From Clostridiales bacterium (GTDB taxonomy: Bacteria; Bacillota; Clostridia; Lachnospirales; Lachnospiraceae), in contig JAJQBV010000077.1 of assembly GCA_021203115.1 (NCBI GenBank), positions 1 through 11,422 of the forward strand: a DNA stretch of 11,422 nucleotides, in the 5' to 3' direction. Within the stretch, counting starts at the first letter, position 1; each line of letters begins with the position of its first letter. This document shows, piece by piece, positions 1-6,530 of the stretch. Under the pieces are notes generated by a model. It saw only the letters and a list, made by a program, of their open reading frames with translations. It ran no database searches and was not told the DNA's origin. The position numbers and the translations under genes are program-made.

Positions 1-1
1 C

Positions 2-394
2 GTGGTGCAGGGGCGGAAATATCTTATTGTTGCTATTGCATTTGATAATTACCGTTGGTCGTTACTCCGGTACAAGTTCAATGAGGCCGGTATCGGAAAT
101 GATTTTGGGATCCCGATAAAACTGACCCGTCCGAGCGACCTGATGAAAATCCATCCCGTGATCAATTCGGCGTTCGTAAGGCATCGTTTTGTCTGGGGAG
201 ATTTGCCGATCATGCGATGGTACACCAATAACACAAAGGTCGTTTCCGAAGGGTTAAATTACACTTACGGGAAAATAGAGAAGCACGCCAGAAAAACAGA
301 CGGATTTATGGCGATGGCTCATGGCATGACACTCATAGACATGTTGGAAGATGTTCAGACGGAAAACACAGTCTTTGAGCCGTTTGTATTTTAG
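2..394 (+). CDS. Terminase large subunit, C-terminal nuclease part (5' partial)
   Basis: This is the end of the phage DNA-packaging motor's large subunit, the ATPase/nuclease that pumps DNA through the portal and cuts the concatemer. Only about 130 residues lie in the window, and the frame is open to the left edge, so the GTG at position 2 is probably not the true start. The visible part fits the RNase H-like nuclease domain of terminases: a hydrophobic strand ending in Asp (IAFD, residue 15), a stretch with a conserved-looking MRWYTNN segment (residues 71-77), and a terminal KTDG motif (Asp 100) followed by a helix. The two Asp residues match the usual second and third metal-binding acids of this nuclease; the first acid and the Walker ATPase lie upstream, outside the window. 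It precedes the portal gene, as is standard. Family assignment rests on motif memory and gene order. Confidence 0.85.
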   Translation: MVQGRKYLIVAIAFDNYRWSLLRYKFNEAGIGNDFGIPIKLTRPSDLMKIHPVINSAFVRHRFVWGDLPIMRWYTNNTKVVSEGLNYTYGKIEKHARKTDGFMAMAHGMTLIDMLEDVQTENTVFEPFVF

Positions 395-405
395 GAGCTG
401 ATGAT

Positions 406-1574
406 ATGGGAATTTTTTCAAAAAAGACGGCAGCGTATATGACTGGCTATTCAACCTGATCTCCACCGCCGATCTGACCGAAGCGGAAGAAAAAGCCGCA
501 AAAGAAAAGTTAAAACATGCCGCGGTGAAGGAAATGGCGTTGTATACGTCTGTGACGCTGATCGCCGACCTGATTGCCGGATGCAAAATCCGAGTCTTTG
601 AGGATAACAAGCCGGTGAAAAATGAGAAGTGGTATGTGTTCAATATTTCCGCGAACCCGAACCAGACACCGGCGCAGGTAATCTCTGACTGGATCACCAA
701 AATGTACATAAAAGGCGAAGCCTTGATCGTGCCATTGTCCAAGAATCTGTATGTGGCGGAAAGCTTTTCAAGGGAAGAATACCCGGTCAAAGGCGATGTT
801 TTTAAAAATATCTGCATCGGAAGCAATTTCCAGAGCAACCGGTCTTTTAAGGCGGACGGTGTATATTATATCAGACAAAGCGATCCGCAGATCAAAAAGT
901 TATTCAACAGCGTTTTTGAAGTATACGCTGATTTGCTGGAATATTCCAAAAAAGCCAGCGCTCAGGGCAGTGGAGAAAAATATGCCATGCAGATTGGTGA
1001 CTATCGTTCCGGTACACCAGCAGAAGAAAAGGAGTATCTGGACGGCGTGCAGGAGCGTTTGGCAACATTTGTGAAAGCAGATTCTGCCGCGCTGCCACTA
1101 ACCAAAAACCAGACGATCCAGAGATTATCGAGCGCGACTGCAACGAATTCCACGGATTATACGGCACTTCGGAAAGATGTTTATAATATCGCAGCGGAAA
1201 TCTTGCATCTACCAGCCGGCTTGCTGGACGGGAGCCTGACCGCAGTGGATCAGGTGCTGAATCAGGCGCTTACGACCGCGATTGACCCGCTGGTAAATAA
1301 GATCAACCAGGAACTGACCAGAAAAACATATTCCCGGGAACAGGCCATGAAGGGCTGCCGGGTATTTGTGGATGTGTCCTCTATCCGGCATGTGGATGTG
1401 ATAGAGAAAGCGAATGAAATTTACAACCTCATTGCATCCGGTGTTGTCTGTATCGATGAGGCACGGGGGCTTTGCAGGCTTCCGGAACTGAATACTGATT
1501 GGAGTGAAAAACATTATATTACAAAAAATTACGAGGAAGTCGGAAAGACAGATCCTTTGGAAGGAGGTGAGTAA
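406..1574 (+). CDS. HK97-family portal protein, interrupted by a -1 frame change near the N-terminus
   Basis: The portal is the dodecameric ring at one capsid vertex through which DNA enters and leaves. The uninterrupted ATG frame starts only at 525 (349 residues), but good portal-like coding sequence continues upstream in that frame to 426 with no start codon. The best start is ATG 406, placed 8 bases after AGGAG (393-397). Reading from it gives MGIFSKK and then a stop within 17 codons, unless the ribosome slips -1 at A AAA AAG (420-426) or one A is missing from the run. The rejoined protein is about 389 residues, a normal portal length, and continues KKDGSVYDWLFNLIS. Other portal hallmarks are an N-terminal helix with VTLIADLIAG, a PNQTPAQVISDW segment, and a C-terminal helical part containing LHLPAGLLDG and a DPLVNKINQEL helix. 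Alternatives are a sequencing error in the homopolymer, a real disabling mutation, or programmed slippage. Identity as portal is firm; the state of the gene is not. Confidence 0.88.
420..426 (+). other. A AAA AAG slippery heptamer at the portal gene start
   Basis: The run of six A plus G is phased as tcA AAA AAG in the frame of ATG 406. A -1 slip here makes the next codon GAC at 426 and joins the leader to the long portal frame exactly. The phasing alone is not proof of programmed slippage, because loss of one A from an ancestral seven-A run would create the same arrangement. I see no strong hairpin in the following 60 bases, and the nearest Shine-Dalgarno-like sequence (393-397) lies about 22 bases upstream. 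Confidence 0.5.
1561..1570 (+). promoter_or_regulatory. Perfect Shine-Dalgarno site for the prohead protease
   Basis: AAGGAGGTGA matches the full anti-Shine-Dalgarno complement and lies within the last codons of the portal gene, 7 bases before ATG 1578. It fixes the start of the protease gene and supports a Bacillota host. Confidence 0.8.
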
Positions 1575-1577
1575 GGA

Positions 1578-2354
1578 ATGGAGAAACGTAAATATTACGC
1601 ACTGGAAACGCAAGACCGGAAAGCTCAGTTAGTGATCTTCGGAGATATTACAAGTTTTCCGTGGTTTGAAAGTGACGTGTCCGCCTATAACCTCCAGAAG
1701 GAAATCCAGAGTTTGGACGTCGATAAAATTGACGTGCATATTAATTCCTATGGCGGAGAGGTGGCCGAGGCACTTGCGATCACCAATACGCTTTTAAGAC
1801 ATCCGGCAGAGGTTACGACCTATGTCGATGGTTTCGCGTGTTCCGCGGCGACCATTATCTTTATGGCCGGCAAGGAACGCATCGTATGCCCGGCAAGTAA
1901 TTTCCTGGTACATCCGGCATCGATCTGGACAGCCGGCAATGCGGATCAGCTCCGCAAAGAGGCGGATAACCTCGATGCAATCACGGAGCAGTCTGTCACG
2001 ATGTATATGACCGGTTTAACCAAGACCAGGGAAGAGCTGCTGTCCCTGATGGCAGAGGAGCGGTTTTTAACGCCGCAGGAAGTTCTGGAGTGGGGTTTCG
2101 CAACAAAGATTGACGATTTTGACGAGGAAGAGGAAAATCCCACGCAGTCGATCAGGAGTATGGTAAGCGAAACGCTCCGCGAGAAACCTGTTAATATCAA
2201 CCTTGATGCAGAAGCTGTTGCAAACATGATTGTAAAATCATTGGAACAGCAGTTTAAGCAAAAGGAAGCACCGAAAGTTGAACCGGAGCCAGCTCCGGAA
2301 CCGAAACCAGTAAAAGAGACGGTCTTAGACCGTTTTTTAAATGCATTCAAATAA
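1578..2354 (+). CDS. ClpP-like (S14 family) prohead maturation protease
   Basis: A 258-residue serine protease of the ClpP fold that in HK97-like phages digests the scaffold or capsid N-terminal region during head maturation. Visible ClpP features are the glycine-rich SYGGEV oxyanion segment (residues 57-62), the nucleophile Ser 89 in GFACSAAT, and His 112 in FLVHPAS. The position of the third acid in bacterial ClpP is occupied by Glu 161 in EERFLTPQEVLEWG rather than Asp; as I recall, Glu is common in phage relatives, so activity is still likely. The ClpP-like part ends near residue 180. It is followed by an acidic stretch, a probable helical segment and a Pro/Glu/Lys-rich tail (about 190-258) that could act as a scaffold or targeting piece, which is inference. 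Its place between portal and capsid genes is the classic one. Confidence 0.92.
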   Translation: MEKRKYYALETQDRKAQLVIFGDITSFPWFESDVSAYNLQKEIQSLDVDKIDVHINSYGGEVAEALAITNTLLRHPAEVTTYVDGFACSAATIIFMAGKERIVCPASNFLVHPASIWTAGNADQLRKEADNLDAITEQSVTMYMTGLTKTREELLSLMAEERFLTPQEVLEWGFATKIDDFDEEEENPTQSIRSMVSETLREKPVNINLDAEAVANMIVKSLEQQFKQKEAPKVEPEPAPEPKPVKETVLDRFLNAFK

Positions 2355-2375
2355 ACGAAAAGGAGATTTCAAAGA

Positions 2376-3575
2376 ATGATGGATTTTAAAACAATTCAGG
2401 ATGTGTCCGCGGAACTGCGGACCGCAATGGAGTCCGGCGACCCCAAGAAAATCGAAGCCGCGTGGGAAAATCTCAGTCTGGCCGCTGCAGAGCAGGCGTA
2501 TGCCAAAGTGCAGCAGGACATCGAGGTATACAAAGAGACACAGGATGAGAGGATCCTTGAGAGACGCGGCGTCCGGAAGCTGATCAGTAAGGAGGAGCAG
2601 TGGTACGGAAAGCTGATCGATGTCATGAAGAGCGGCAACCCGAAGCAGGCGTTTGTCGAGATTATCGGCACCGATAATGAAGATGACATTATGCCGAGCA
2701 CAATCATCGAGGATGTGTTCCGGAATCTTGTCGAGACTCATCCGCTGCTTTCCAAGATTTCCACCCAGAGTGTCGGCTATCTGACAAAGTGGATCCTCAA
2801 CAACCATACGGCGCAGTCGGCTGTCTGGGGCGCGATCACTGCGGAAATCACGCAGGAGATCACCTCCGACCTCAAGGTCGTAGATATCAAGCAGAACAAG
2901 CTTTCCTGCTTTGCGATTCTGGAAAAAGGCATGGCGGACCTCGGCCCCGCTTTCCTTGATTCCTATATCCGGACCGTTATGGCGGATGCGATGGCGGTCG
3001 CTCTGGAGACAGCCGTGATCAGCGGCACCGGCATTTCGATGCCGATCGGTATGGACCGGGATCTCTCCGATGGTTCCACTACGACCGGTTACTCTCAGAA
3101 GACCGCTGTTTCCGCTACAGATTTCACTCCGGAATCTTACGGCACCCTGTTGGCGGCGTTTGCCAAGGATGAGACCGGGAAACAGAGGGCATTTAACAAG
3201 GTTACGGTTATCTGCAACCAGGAAGATTACCTGACAAAGGTCATGCCGGCGACCACGGTGCTTAATACCAGCGGTGTGTATGTCAACAATCTGTTCCCGT
3301 TCCCGACGGAGGTTATCGTCTCGAATGTTGTCACGACCGACACAGCGATTATCGGCCTGCTGGATGAGTACATCCTGTTTACCGGACGGGCGTCCAGAAA
3401 CAATGTGATCGAGTATTCCGATGATTATCATTTCCTTGAGGATCAGAGGGTATTCAAGGTTGTCCAGTACGCGGACGGCCGCGCCTATGACAACACCAGC
3501 TTCCAGCTGCTGGATATCTCCGCCCTTGAGCCGGCATACGTCCTTGTTAAGGATGTTTCCGTTGCGACTGCGTAA
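2376..3575 (+). CDS. Major capsid protein, HK97 fold
   Basis: The shell-forming protein of the icosahedral head, 399 residues. AGGAG (2361-2365) lies 10 bases before ATG 2376; a second ATG follows directly at 2379. The first 70 or so residues are charged and predicted helical (DPKKIEAAWENLSLAAAEQA), resembling the delta/scaffold region that the upstream protease removes. The rest looks like the HK97-fold body: IMPSTIIEDVFRNLVETHPL (residues about 108-127) at the start of the body, then AVWGAITAEITQEITSDLKV, and a late region with FPFPTEVIVSN and a predicted nucleotide-independent beta-rich C-terminus. The exact cleavage point is not readable by eye. The gene ends in tandem stops TAA TAG, directly before the connector start, which suggests translational coupling. 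Length and gene order fit the family; no oddity in the reading frame. Confidence 0.92.
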   Translation: MMDFKTIQDVSAELRTAMESGDPKKIEAAWENLSLAAAEQAYAKVQQDIEVYKETQDERILERRGVRKLISKEEQWYGKLIDVMKSGNPKQAFVEIIGTDNEDDIMPSTIIEDVFRNLVETHPLLSKISTQSVGYLTKWILNNHTAQSAVWGAITAEITQEITSDLKVVDIKQNKLSCFAILEKGMADLGPAFLDSYIRTVMADAMAVALETAVISGTGISMPIGMDRDLSDGSTTTGYSQKTAVSATDFTPESYGTLLAAFAKDETGKQRAFNKVTVICNQEDYLTKVMPATTVLNTSGVYVNNLFPFPTEVIVSNVVTTDTAIIGLLDEYILFTGRASRNNVIEYSDDYHFLEDQRVFKVVQYADGRAYDNTSFQLLDISALEPAYVLVKDVSVATA

Positions 3576-3578
3576 TAG

Positions 3579-3977
3579 ATGACCGGACATGATGGCCTGT
3601 TTGCTCTTGCAAAGGGCAAGCTGAATATCACATGGTCGGATACCGGGACGGACGCACGGCTGGAAGCGATCTTAAACGATACCGTCCCGGCCGTGTCCAA
3701 TATGGTGGGGCTGACCTATGATTATGACGAAGAAGAAGCTTTGGATGAGGCGGGAGAGGTATTTGATTATTCTCTCCCGTCTATGGAGCGGAATCTGCTG
3801 TTGAATTATATGGCCTACGAATGGAATCATCAGGCAGATATATTCCGGTCAGCGTACTGGCAGGAGATAGCGGCCTGCAGGCAGAGACATACTTTGCTGG
3901 CAGAAGCGGCTGAGGAATCCACGGATGATACTGCAGACGATTCTACGGAGGAGACAGATGGCGAAGACAGTGAATAA
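3579..3977 (+). CDS. Head-tail connector protein (gp6/gp15-like DNA packaging family)
   Basis: A small protein of 132 residues, likely the first ring below the portal, which helps keep packaged DNA in and provides the tail docking surface. It shows the all-helical pattern of this family: an N-terminal KLNITWSDTGTDARLEAILN segment (residues about 14-33), a helix with VPAVSNMVGL, and a long helix with ERNLLLNYMAYEWNH. After about residue 110 it has a very acidic Thr/Asp/Glu/Ser tail. ATG 3579 sits immediately after the tandem capsid stops and has no good Shine-Dalgarno site nearby (the closest AAGGA is about 25 bases upstream), so it probably depends on ribosomes finishing the capsid gene. The last 20 bases overlap the next gene. 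Function is assigned from pattern and position. Confidence 0.75.
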   Translation: MTGHDGLFALAKGKLNITWSDTGTDARLEAILNDTVPAVSNMVGLTYDYDEEEALDEAGEVFDYSLPSMERNLLLNYMAYEWNHQADIFRSAYWQEIAACRQRHTLLAEAAEESTDDTADDSTEETDGEDSE

Positions 3978-4329
3978 GGCATATAACGATGGCGTCTGTA
4001 TGATATGCCGGGAAATTGCTGACGCATCGTCCTTCTCTGCGAGAGTCGGCGCGAAGACCATGGATGATCTGGAAGAAATCTGTACGATGGCGTTCGCGGA
4101 AAGCTCCATGCGGATGGAGGACAGCGAGGTGGCCAACCAGAAAGGCTATAAGCTGGACAGGAAAATATCTATCCGTAAACCGGGCAATATCCGCGTCGAT
4201 ACAGAGTGTTCGGCCGTGATCGGAAGGATGCTCTACCATATCAGCAACACTGATACGACAAAGACCGAGATTTACTTATCCCTGACCGAGGTAAGAGAGC
4301 TGGAGGACAGCGATGCTGAATCAGATTAA
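3958..4329 (+). CDS. Head closure / head-tail adaptor protein
   Basis: A protein of 123 residues, probably the stopper or adaptor ring that binds below the connector and closes the head. I chose ATG 3958 over the upstream ATG 3925 because GGAGGAG (3947-3953) lies just before it and the protein then begins MAKTVNKAYNDGVCMICREI, like other beta-barrel closure proteins; the 11 extra residues of the longer form look like read-through of the connector's acidic tail in another frame. The C-terminal half has beta-rich IGRMLYHISNTD followed by TEIYLSLTEVREL, typical of the end of adaptor proteins in Bacillota phages. It overlaps the previous gene by 20 bases and the next by 17. The exact subfamily cannot be settled by eye. 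Confidence 0.65.
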   Translation: MAKTVNKAYNDGVCMICREIADASSFSARVGAKTMDDLEEICTMAFAESSMRMEDSEVANQKGYKLDRKISIRKPGNIRVDTECSAVIGRMLYHISNTDTTKTEIYLSLTEVRELEDSDAESD

Positions 4330-4693
4330 AGAGGCACTGGAAGCGGCTTTCGACATCCCCGTTTTTTACGGTACGTCCGCTCCGGCGACAGGAAAAAATA
4401 TTACAAACTATATTGTTTTCTGGCGCGAGAAGACGCACTGGAACGGAAGTAAGAAAGCAGATCCTTCGTGTTACTACACTGTGGCGCTCGTCCGAGAGAA
4501 TTTCATCCCGGAGGATGAGGAGACAAAGGTCTTTGATGTGCTGCGGGATATATCGGGATTGAAAGAGGCGTCTAATGAGGATGTTTCTTTTGATTTTCTG
4601 GTACAGCCGGAAACCAAGCTGTTTTTGGAGGTTGCGACTTACCATTTTGTCGCGCCGCGAAAGCGGCTCCCTGCTCCGGAGGTGAGTGAATAA
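4313..4693 (+). CDS. Probable tail terminator / tail completion protein
   Basis: A 126-residue protein between the head closure and gp10-like genes. The N-terminal helix (MLNQIKEALEAAF) followed by a strand with IPVFYGTSAP, a central region with YYTVALVRENFIPEDEE and a final beta pair (FLEVATYHFVAP) fits the alpha/beta fold of tail terminator proteins (gpU/gp17-like), which cap the finished tail tube and join it to the head. GGAGG (4302-4306) is 6 bases before ATG 4313, and the start lies within the end of the previous gene. The call is based on length, predicted fold and position rather than a diagnostic motif; a second adaptor-type protein is the main alternative. Confidence 0.5.
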   Translation: MLNQIKEALEAAFDIPVFYGTSAPATGKNITNYIVFWREKTHWNGSKKADPSCYYTVALVRENFIPEDEETKVFDVLRDISGLKEASNEDVSFDFLVQPETKLFLEVATYHFVAPRKRLPAPEVSE

Positions 4694-5110
4694 ATGGCTG
4701 AATTTGCCAAGATTGATATTTCCGGCGTAGAAGAGCTTCAGCAGAGAATGAACCAGTATGGTTCCAAGAGCGGAAGCGTCATACAGGAATATCTCAAGGT
4801 TGAAGGTTTCGAGAGGATAGCATCGCATATCCCCGGTCTGATCCATGCATCCGGTCGAACATGGCCGGCGAGAAAGACACGATCCGCAACCGCTGCCGGA
4901 TATAATACCGTGTTTCAGGGTATTACATCCAGTCTGACGCTCACGGTCAGCACAAAGACAAGGTACAATTATTTGTATTTTCCCGATGATGGAAGCAATA
5001 CAGTTCATCATGTAGGGAATCAGCAGTTCATGCTACGAGGTGCAGAACAGGCCACGGATGATATTGTCAATGGCATCTTAAACCGCCTTGTAGCAGCTTT
5101 TGAATCATAA
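4694..5110 (+). CDS. HK97 gp10-like neck/tail protein
   Basis: A 138-residue protein resembling the HK97 gp10 family, a conserved small protein encoded between the head-tail joining genes and the tail tube gene and thought to act in head-tail joining or tail completion. It starts with a strand and helix (KIDISGVEELQQRMNQYG), has a basic, Arg/Thr-rich middle (TWPARKTRSATAAG), and ends with the family-like YNYLYFPDDGSNT and GNQQFMLRGAEQA segments before a C-terminal helix. GGAGGTGA (4678-4685) lies 8 bases before the ATG, and the start follows the preceding stop with no gap. The order here places it after the presumed terminator, whereas many phages have the reverse, so the two roles could be exchanged. 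Confidence 0.7.
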   Translation: MAEFAKIDISGVEELQQRMNQYGSKSGSVIQEYLKVEGFERIASHIPGLIHASGRTWPARKTRSATAAGYNTVFQGITSSLTLTVSTKTRYNYLYFPDDGSNTVHHVGNQQFMLRGAEQATDDIVNGILNRLVAAFES

Positions 5111-5186
5111 CACCGACTTGCAATCATGGAAGCAAGCCGCTGACCCAAAATCCCTTTAATAATTATGGGCAGAAAGGAATTAAAAA

Positions 5187-5744
5187 ATGGCACATACCAA
5201 TGAAACTGTATTTTCCGAATTTTTCCTCGATCAGTTAGGATTTATTTTTTCTGACGGGACAACCGCTTTTCTGGTCGATTGCGTCGGGAAACTGGAAGAG
5301 GAAATGGAGACCAAGACGATCACAAAGAAATGCCGCGGACGGGTGAAGAAATCCCGCACGAAGGGCAGCCAGGGAACAGTGACGATCTCGGCGCATTTGC
5401 CGTATGACCTGAAGCTGAAACTCTACAATATGGCTGAGCACGCAACCGGTGTGTATGGCTATGGAACAGAGAGCCAGCACGAGGAAGTTATCATCACTGC
5501 AAAAGTGCAGGATGAGGATGACAATGTCCAGTACAGGGCGTATCCGGTGGCGGTCTGCAATACCAAGTCCACATCTGTCGATGATGATGCGGATGAGGTT
5601 GCGATGGACGAGCTGAAGTTTACCGTTACGGCGGATGATAACGAAGAGATCGTATATCAGGCGCTGGAAGATGATATCGACGAGACAATCGCAAGCAGCT
5701 GGATGGAAAGCTTTTCTGCCAGCCTGATCGCGGCAACCGCGTAA
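5187..5744 (+). CDS. Major tail tube protein
   Basis: At 185 residues this fits the tail tube subunit that polymerises in rings around the tape measure. It has a predicted beta-rich body: a FFLDQLGFIFSDGTTAFLVD hairpin region near residues 12-31, KTKxITKKCRGRVKK-like basic stretch near 42-55, GSQGTVTISAHLPYDLKLKL (about 60-79) and a strand pair with EVAMDELKFTVTADDNEEIV. The C-terminal 20 residues are Ser/Ala-rich and there is no added Ig-like domain. AAAGGA lies just before ATG 5187. A 76-base spacer separates it from the previous gene, the largest gap in the window, which may allow its own high-level translation. Assignment rests on position before the chaperones, size and fold pattern. Confidence 0.8.
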   Translation: MAHTNETVFSEFFLDQLGFIFSDGTTAFLVDCVGKLEEEMETKTITKKCRGRVKKSRTKGSQGTVTISAHLPYDLKLKLYNMAEHATGVYGYGTESQHEEVIITAKVQDEDDNVQYRAYPVAVCNTKSTSVDDDADEVAMDELKFTVTADDNEEIVYQALEDDIDETIASSWMESFSASLIAATA

Positions 5745-5763
5745 GAGAAAGGAGAATAAGACT

Positions 5764-5961
5764 ATGGCTACGAAGAAAACGATAGAGGCTGCTGCTGAGA
5801 CCACCGAGACAGCGGCAGAGAACACGATTACTGCGAAAGTGATCAGGGTATTTAAGGATAAGAATACCGGTAAGGTGTATAAGGTCGGCGATAAGATCAA
5901 AGTAACCGAGGAGCGTTACAAGGAGATCCTGAAATTCGGCAAGTATGTGAGAGAGGTCTAA
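5764..5961 (+). CDS. Small phage protein of unknown function between tube and chaperone genes
   Basis: A 65-residue protein with two parts. Residues 1-24 are low-complexity Ala/Thr/Glu (EAAAETTETAAENT). Residues 25-65 form a compact basic module beginning ITAKVIRVFKDKNTGKVYKV, then GDKIKVTEERYKEILKFG. This second part resembles small modules seen in phage neck/tail regions that read as a strand pair followed by a helix with an EER...EI pattern. The Shine-Dalgarno site AAAGGAG (5748-5754) is 9 bases before ATG 5764, and the stop lies 1 base before the next start, so it is clearly expressed with its neighbours. I do not know its role; a tail-tube accessory or chaperone partner is possible from position only. 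Confidence 0.7.
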   Translation: MATKKTIEAAAETTETAAENTITAKVIRVFKDKNTGKVYKVGDKIKVTEERYKEILKFGKYVREV

Positions 5962-5962
5962 T

Positions 5963-6328
5963 ATGATCAAGTTAGTCATGCAGGACAAGTCAACCATGTC
6001 GCTCTCTATCACGATGGGGAGCATCCGGCGCCTGAAGGAGACGAGACCCACGGAGGTGGGTTGGTACTTCAACAACATCGGCGCCGATGCGAAAACTACA
6101 GAGGAGGCCGTCTGGCGCGCCACAGAGAACCTTTATGTGGGATATCTGTGTGAGATGGAGAAGGCGGGGACATTGGAAGAGGCGTTGGATTATGGCGCCT
6201 TCCTCGACCTGCTTCCGGACGATGTCAATATCGTGATTTATGCGGGGGTGGCGCTGATCCGCCCAAACCAAACAAGGGATTTAGAGGCGTATTTGAAAAG
6301 TCTACAAAGAGGCTCAAAAAAGCCATAA
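5963..6328 (+). CDS. Tail assembly chaperone, short form (gpG-like)
   Basis: The unshifted product is 121 residues, mostly helical, ending ...KSLQRGSKKP at TAA 6326-6328. It sits directly before the tape measure gene, where siphoviruses encode the chaperone that coats the tape measure and recruits tube subunits. The start ATG 5963 is 1 base after the preceding stop, with a GAGAGG-like site at 5951-5956. N-terminal strand pattern (MIKLVMQDKSTMSLSITMGS) followed by helices (RRLKETRPTEVGWYFNNIGA) fits the family. The last codons carry the slippery heptamer that gives the long form. No sequence motif is fully diagnostic, but position plus frameshift architecture makes the call strong. Confidence 0.82.
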   Translation: MIKLVMQDKSTMSLSITMGSIRRLKETRPTEVGWYFNNIGADAKTTEEAVWRATENLYVGYLCEMEKAGTLEEALDYGAFLDLLPDDVNIVIYAGVALIRPNQTRDLEAYLKSLQRGSKKP

Positions 6329-6525
6329 AAATCCCGAAATTTAAAATTGAGGACGTAGAGGATGCATATGCCTACTACGTCCTTATTTTTGGACTATCCG
6401 AAGAAATGTTCTGGAACGCAGATTACTCAGACCTGCTGACCATAGTGGCAGATAAAAACGCTTATGATAACTGGCTGAGCTATGCGAGACAGAAAGCGAT
6501 TGATGATGACAGAAAGAAGAGGTGA
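5963..6525 (+). CDS. Tail assembly chaperone, -1 frameshifted long form (gpGT-like)
   Basis: Reading the same start and slipping -1 at A AAA AAG (6316-6322) replaces the short C-terminus with 67 residues (GCC from 6322 to the TGA at 6523-6525), giving about 187 residues. The extension is open and protein-like: AIKIPKFKIEDVEDAYAYYV, then MFWNADYSDLLTIVADKNAY and DNWLSYARQKAI, with the aromatic and NxAYxxW pattern of the T-domain of tail chaperones. In lambda and relatives the T-domain bridges the chaperone to tube subunits, and the short:long ratio matters for assembly. Without the shift, the region 6329-6520 would be an unexplained 190-base gap before the tape measure gene. The mechanism is inferred from the sequence; no expression data are available. 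Confidence 0.82.
6316..6322 (+). other. A AAA AAG programmed -1 frameshift site
   Basis: Codons are tcA AAA AAG ccA TAA in the short frame; a -1 slip makes the next codon GCC at 6322 and opens the 67-codon extension. AAAGAGG (6306-6312), just upstream, resembles a Shine-Dalgarno stimulator, although it lies closer than in the dnaX example. A strong stem-loop starts about 20-27 bases downstream. Confidence 0.78.
6343..6390 (+). terminator. Hairpin with T-rich tail inside the chaperone extension
   Basis: AGGACGTAG (6350-6358) pairs perfectly with CTACGTCCT (6375-6383) across a 16-base loop. Outside it come a G-U and a U-A pair, one mismatch, then four A-U pairs (6343-6346 with 6386-6389). The 3' arm runs directly into TTATTTTT. 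This looks like an intrinsic terminator, but it is wholly inside coding sequence and upstream of essential tail genes, so it would have to be leaky. Alternatives are an RNA structure slowing ribosomes after the slippery site (farther away than the usual 5-9 bases) or chance. Confidence 0.35.
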
Positions 6526-6530
6526 TGACT

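Noticed and set aside
459..475. GATC...GATC pairing downstream of the portal heptamer as a possible frameshift stimulator
   Set aside because: Only four base pairs without extension on either side; too weak and too far from the slippery site to count as support.
2337..3590. Long open frame of 417 codons on the minus strand opposite the capsid gene
   Set aside because: It lies exactly antisense to the major capsid gene, has an Arg/Asp/His/Ile-heavy composition typical of a shadow frame in this codon usage, matches no family I know and has no convincing ribosome site.
3925..3957. Upstream ATG giving an 11-residue longer head-closure protein
   Set aside because: ATG 3958 has the GGAGGAG site directly before it, while 3925 has none, and the extra residues look like the connector's tail read in another frame.
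4241..5011. Minus-strand open frame of 256 codons across the neck genes
   Set aside because: It is antisense to three overlapping, well-supported genes and rich in Cys, Arg, Leu and Ser with no recognisable domain, so it is a shadow.
5111..5186. Short spacer before the tail tube gene, checked for a terminator, promoter or small gene
   Set aside because: A weak 5-bp pairing (5117-5121 with 5132-5136) has no T tract, TTGCAA at 5118 has no -10 box at proper spacing, and no coding frame of useful size is present. Only the ribosome site is supported.
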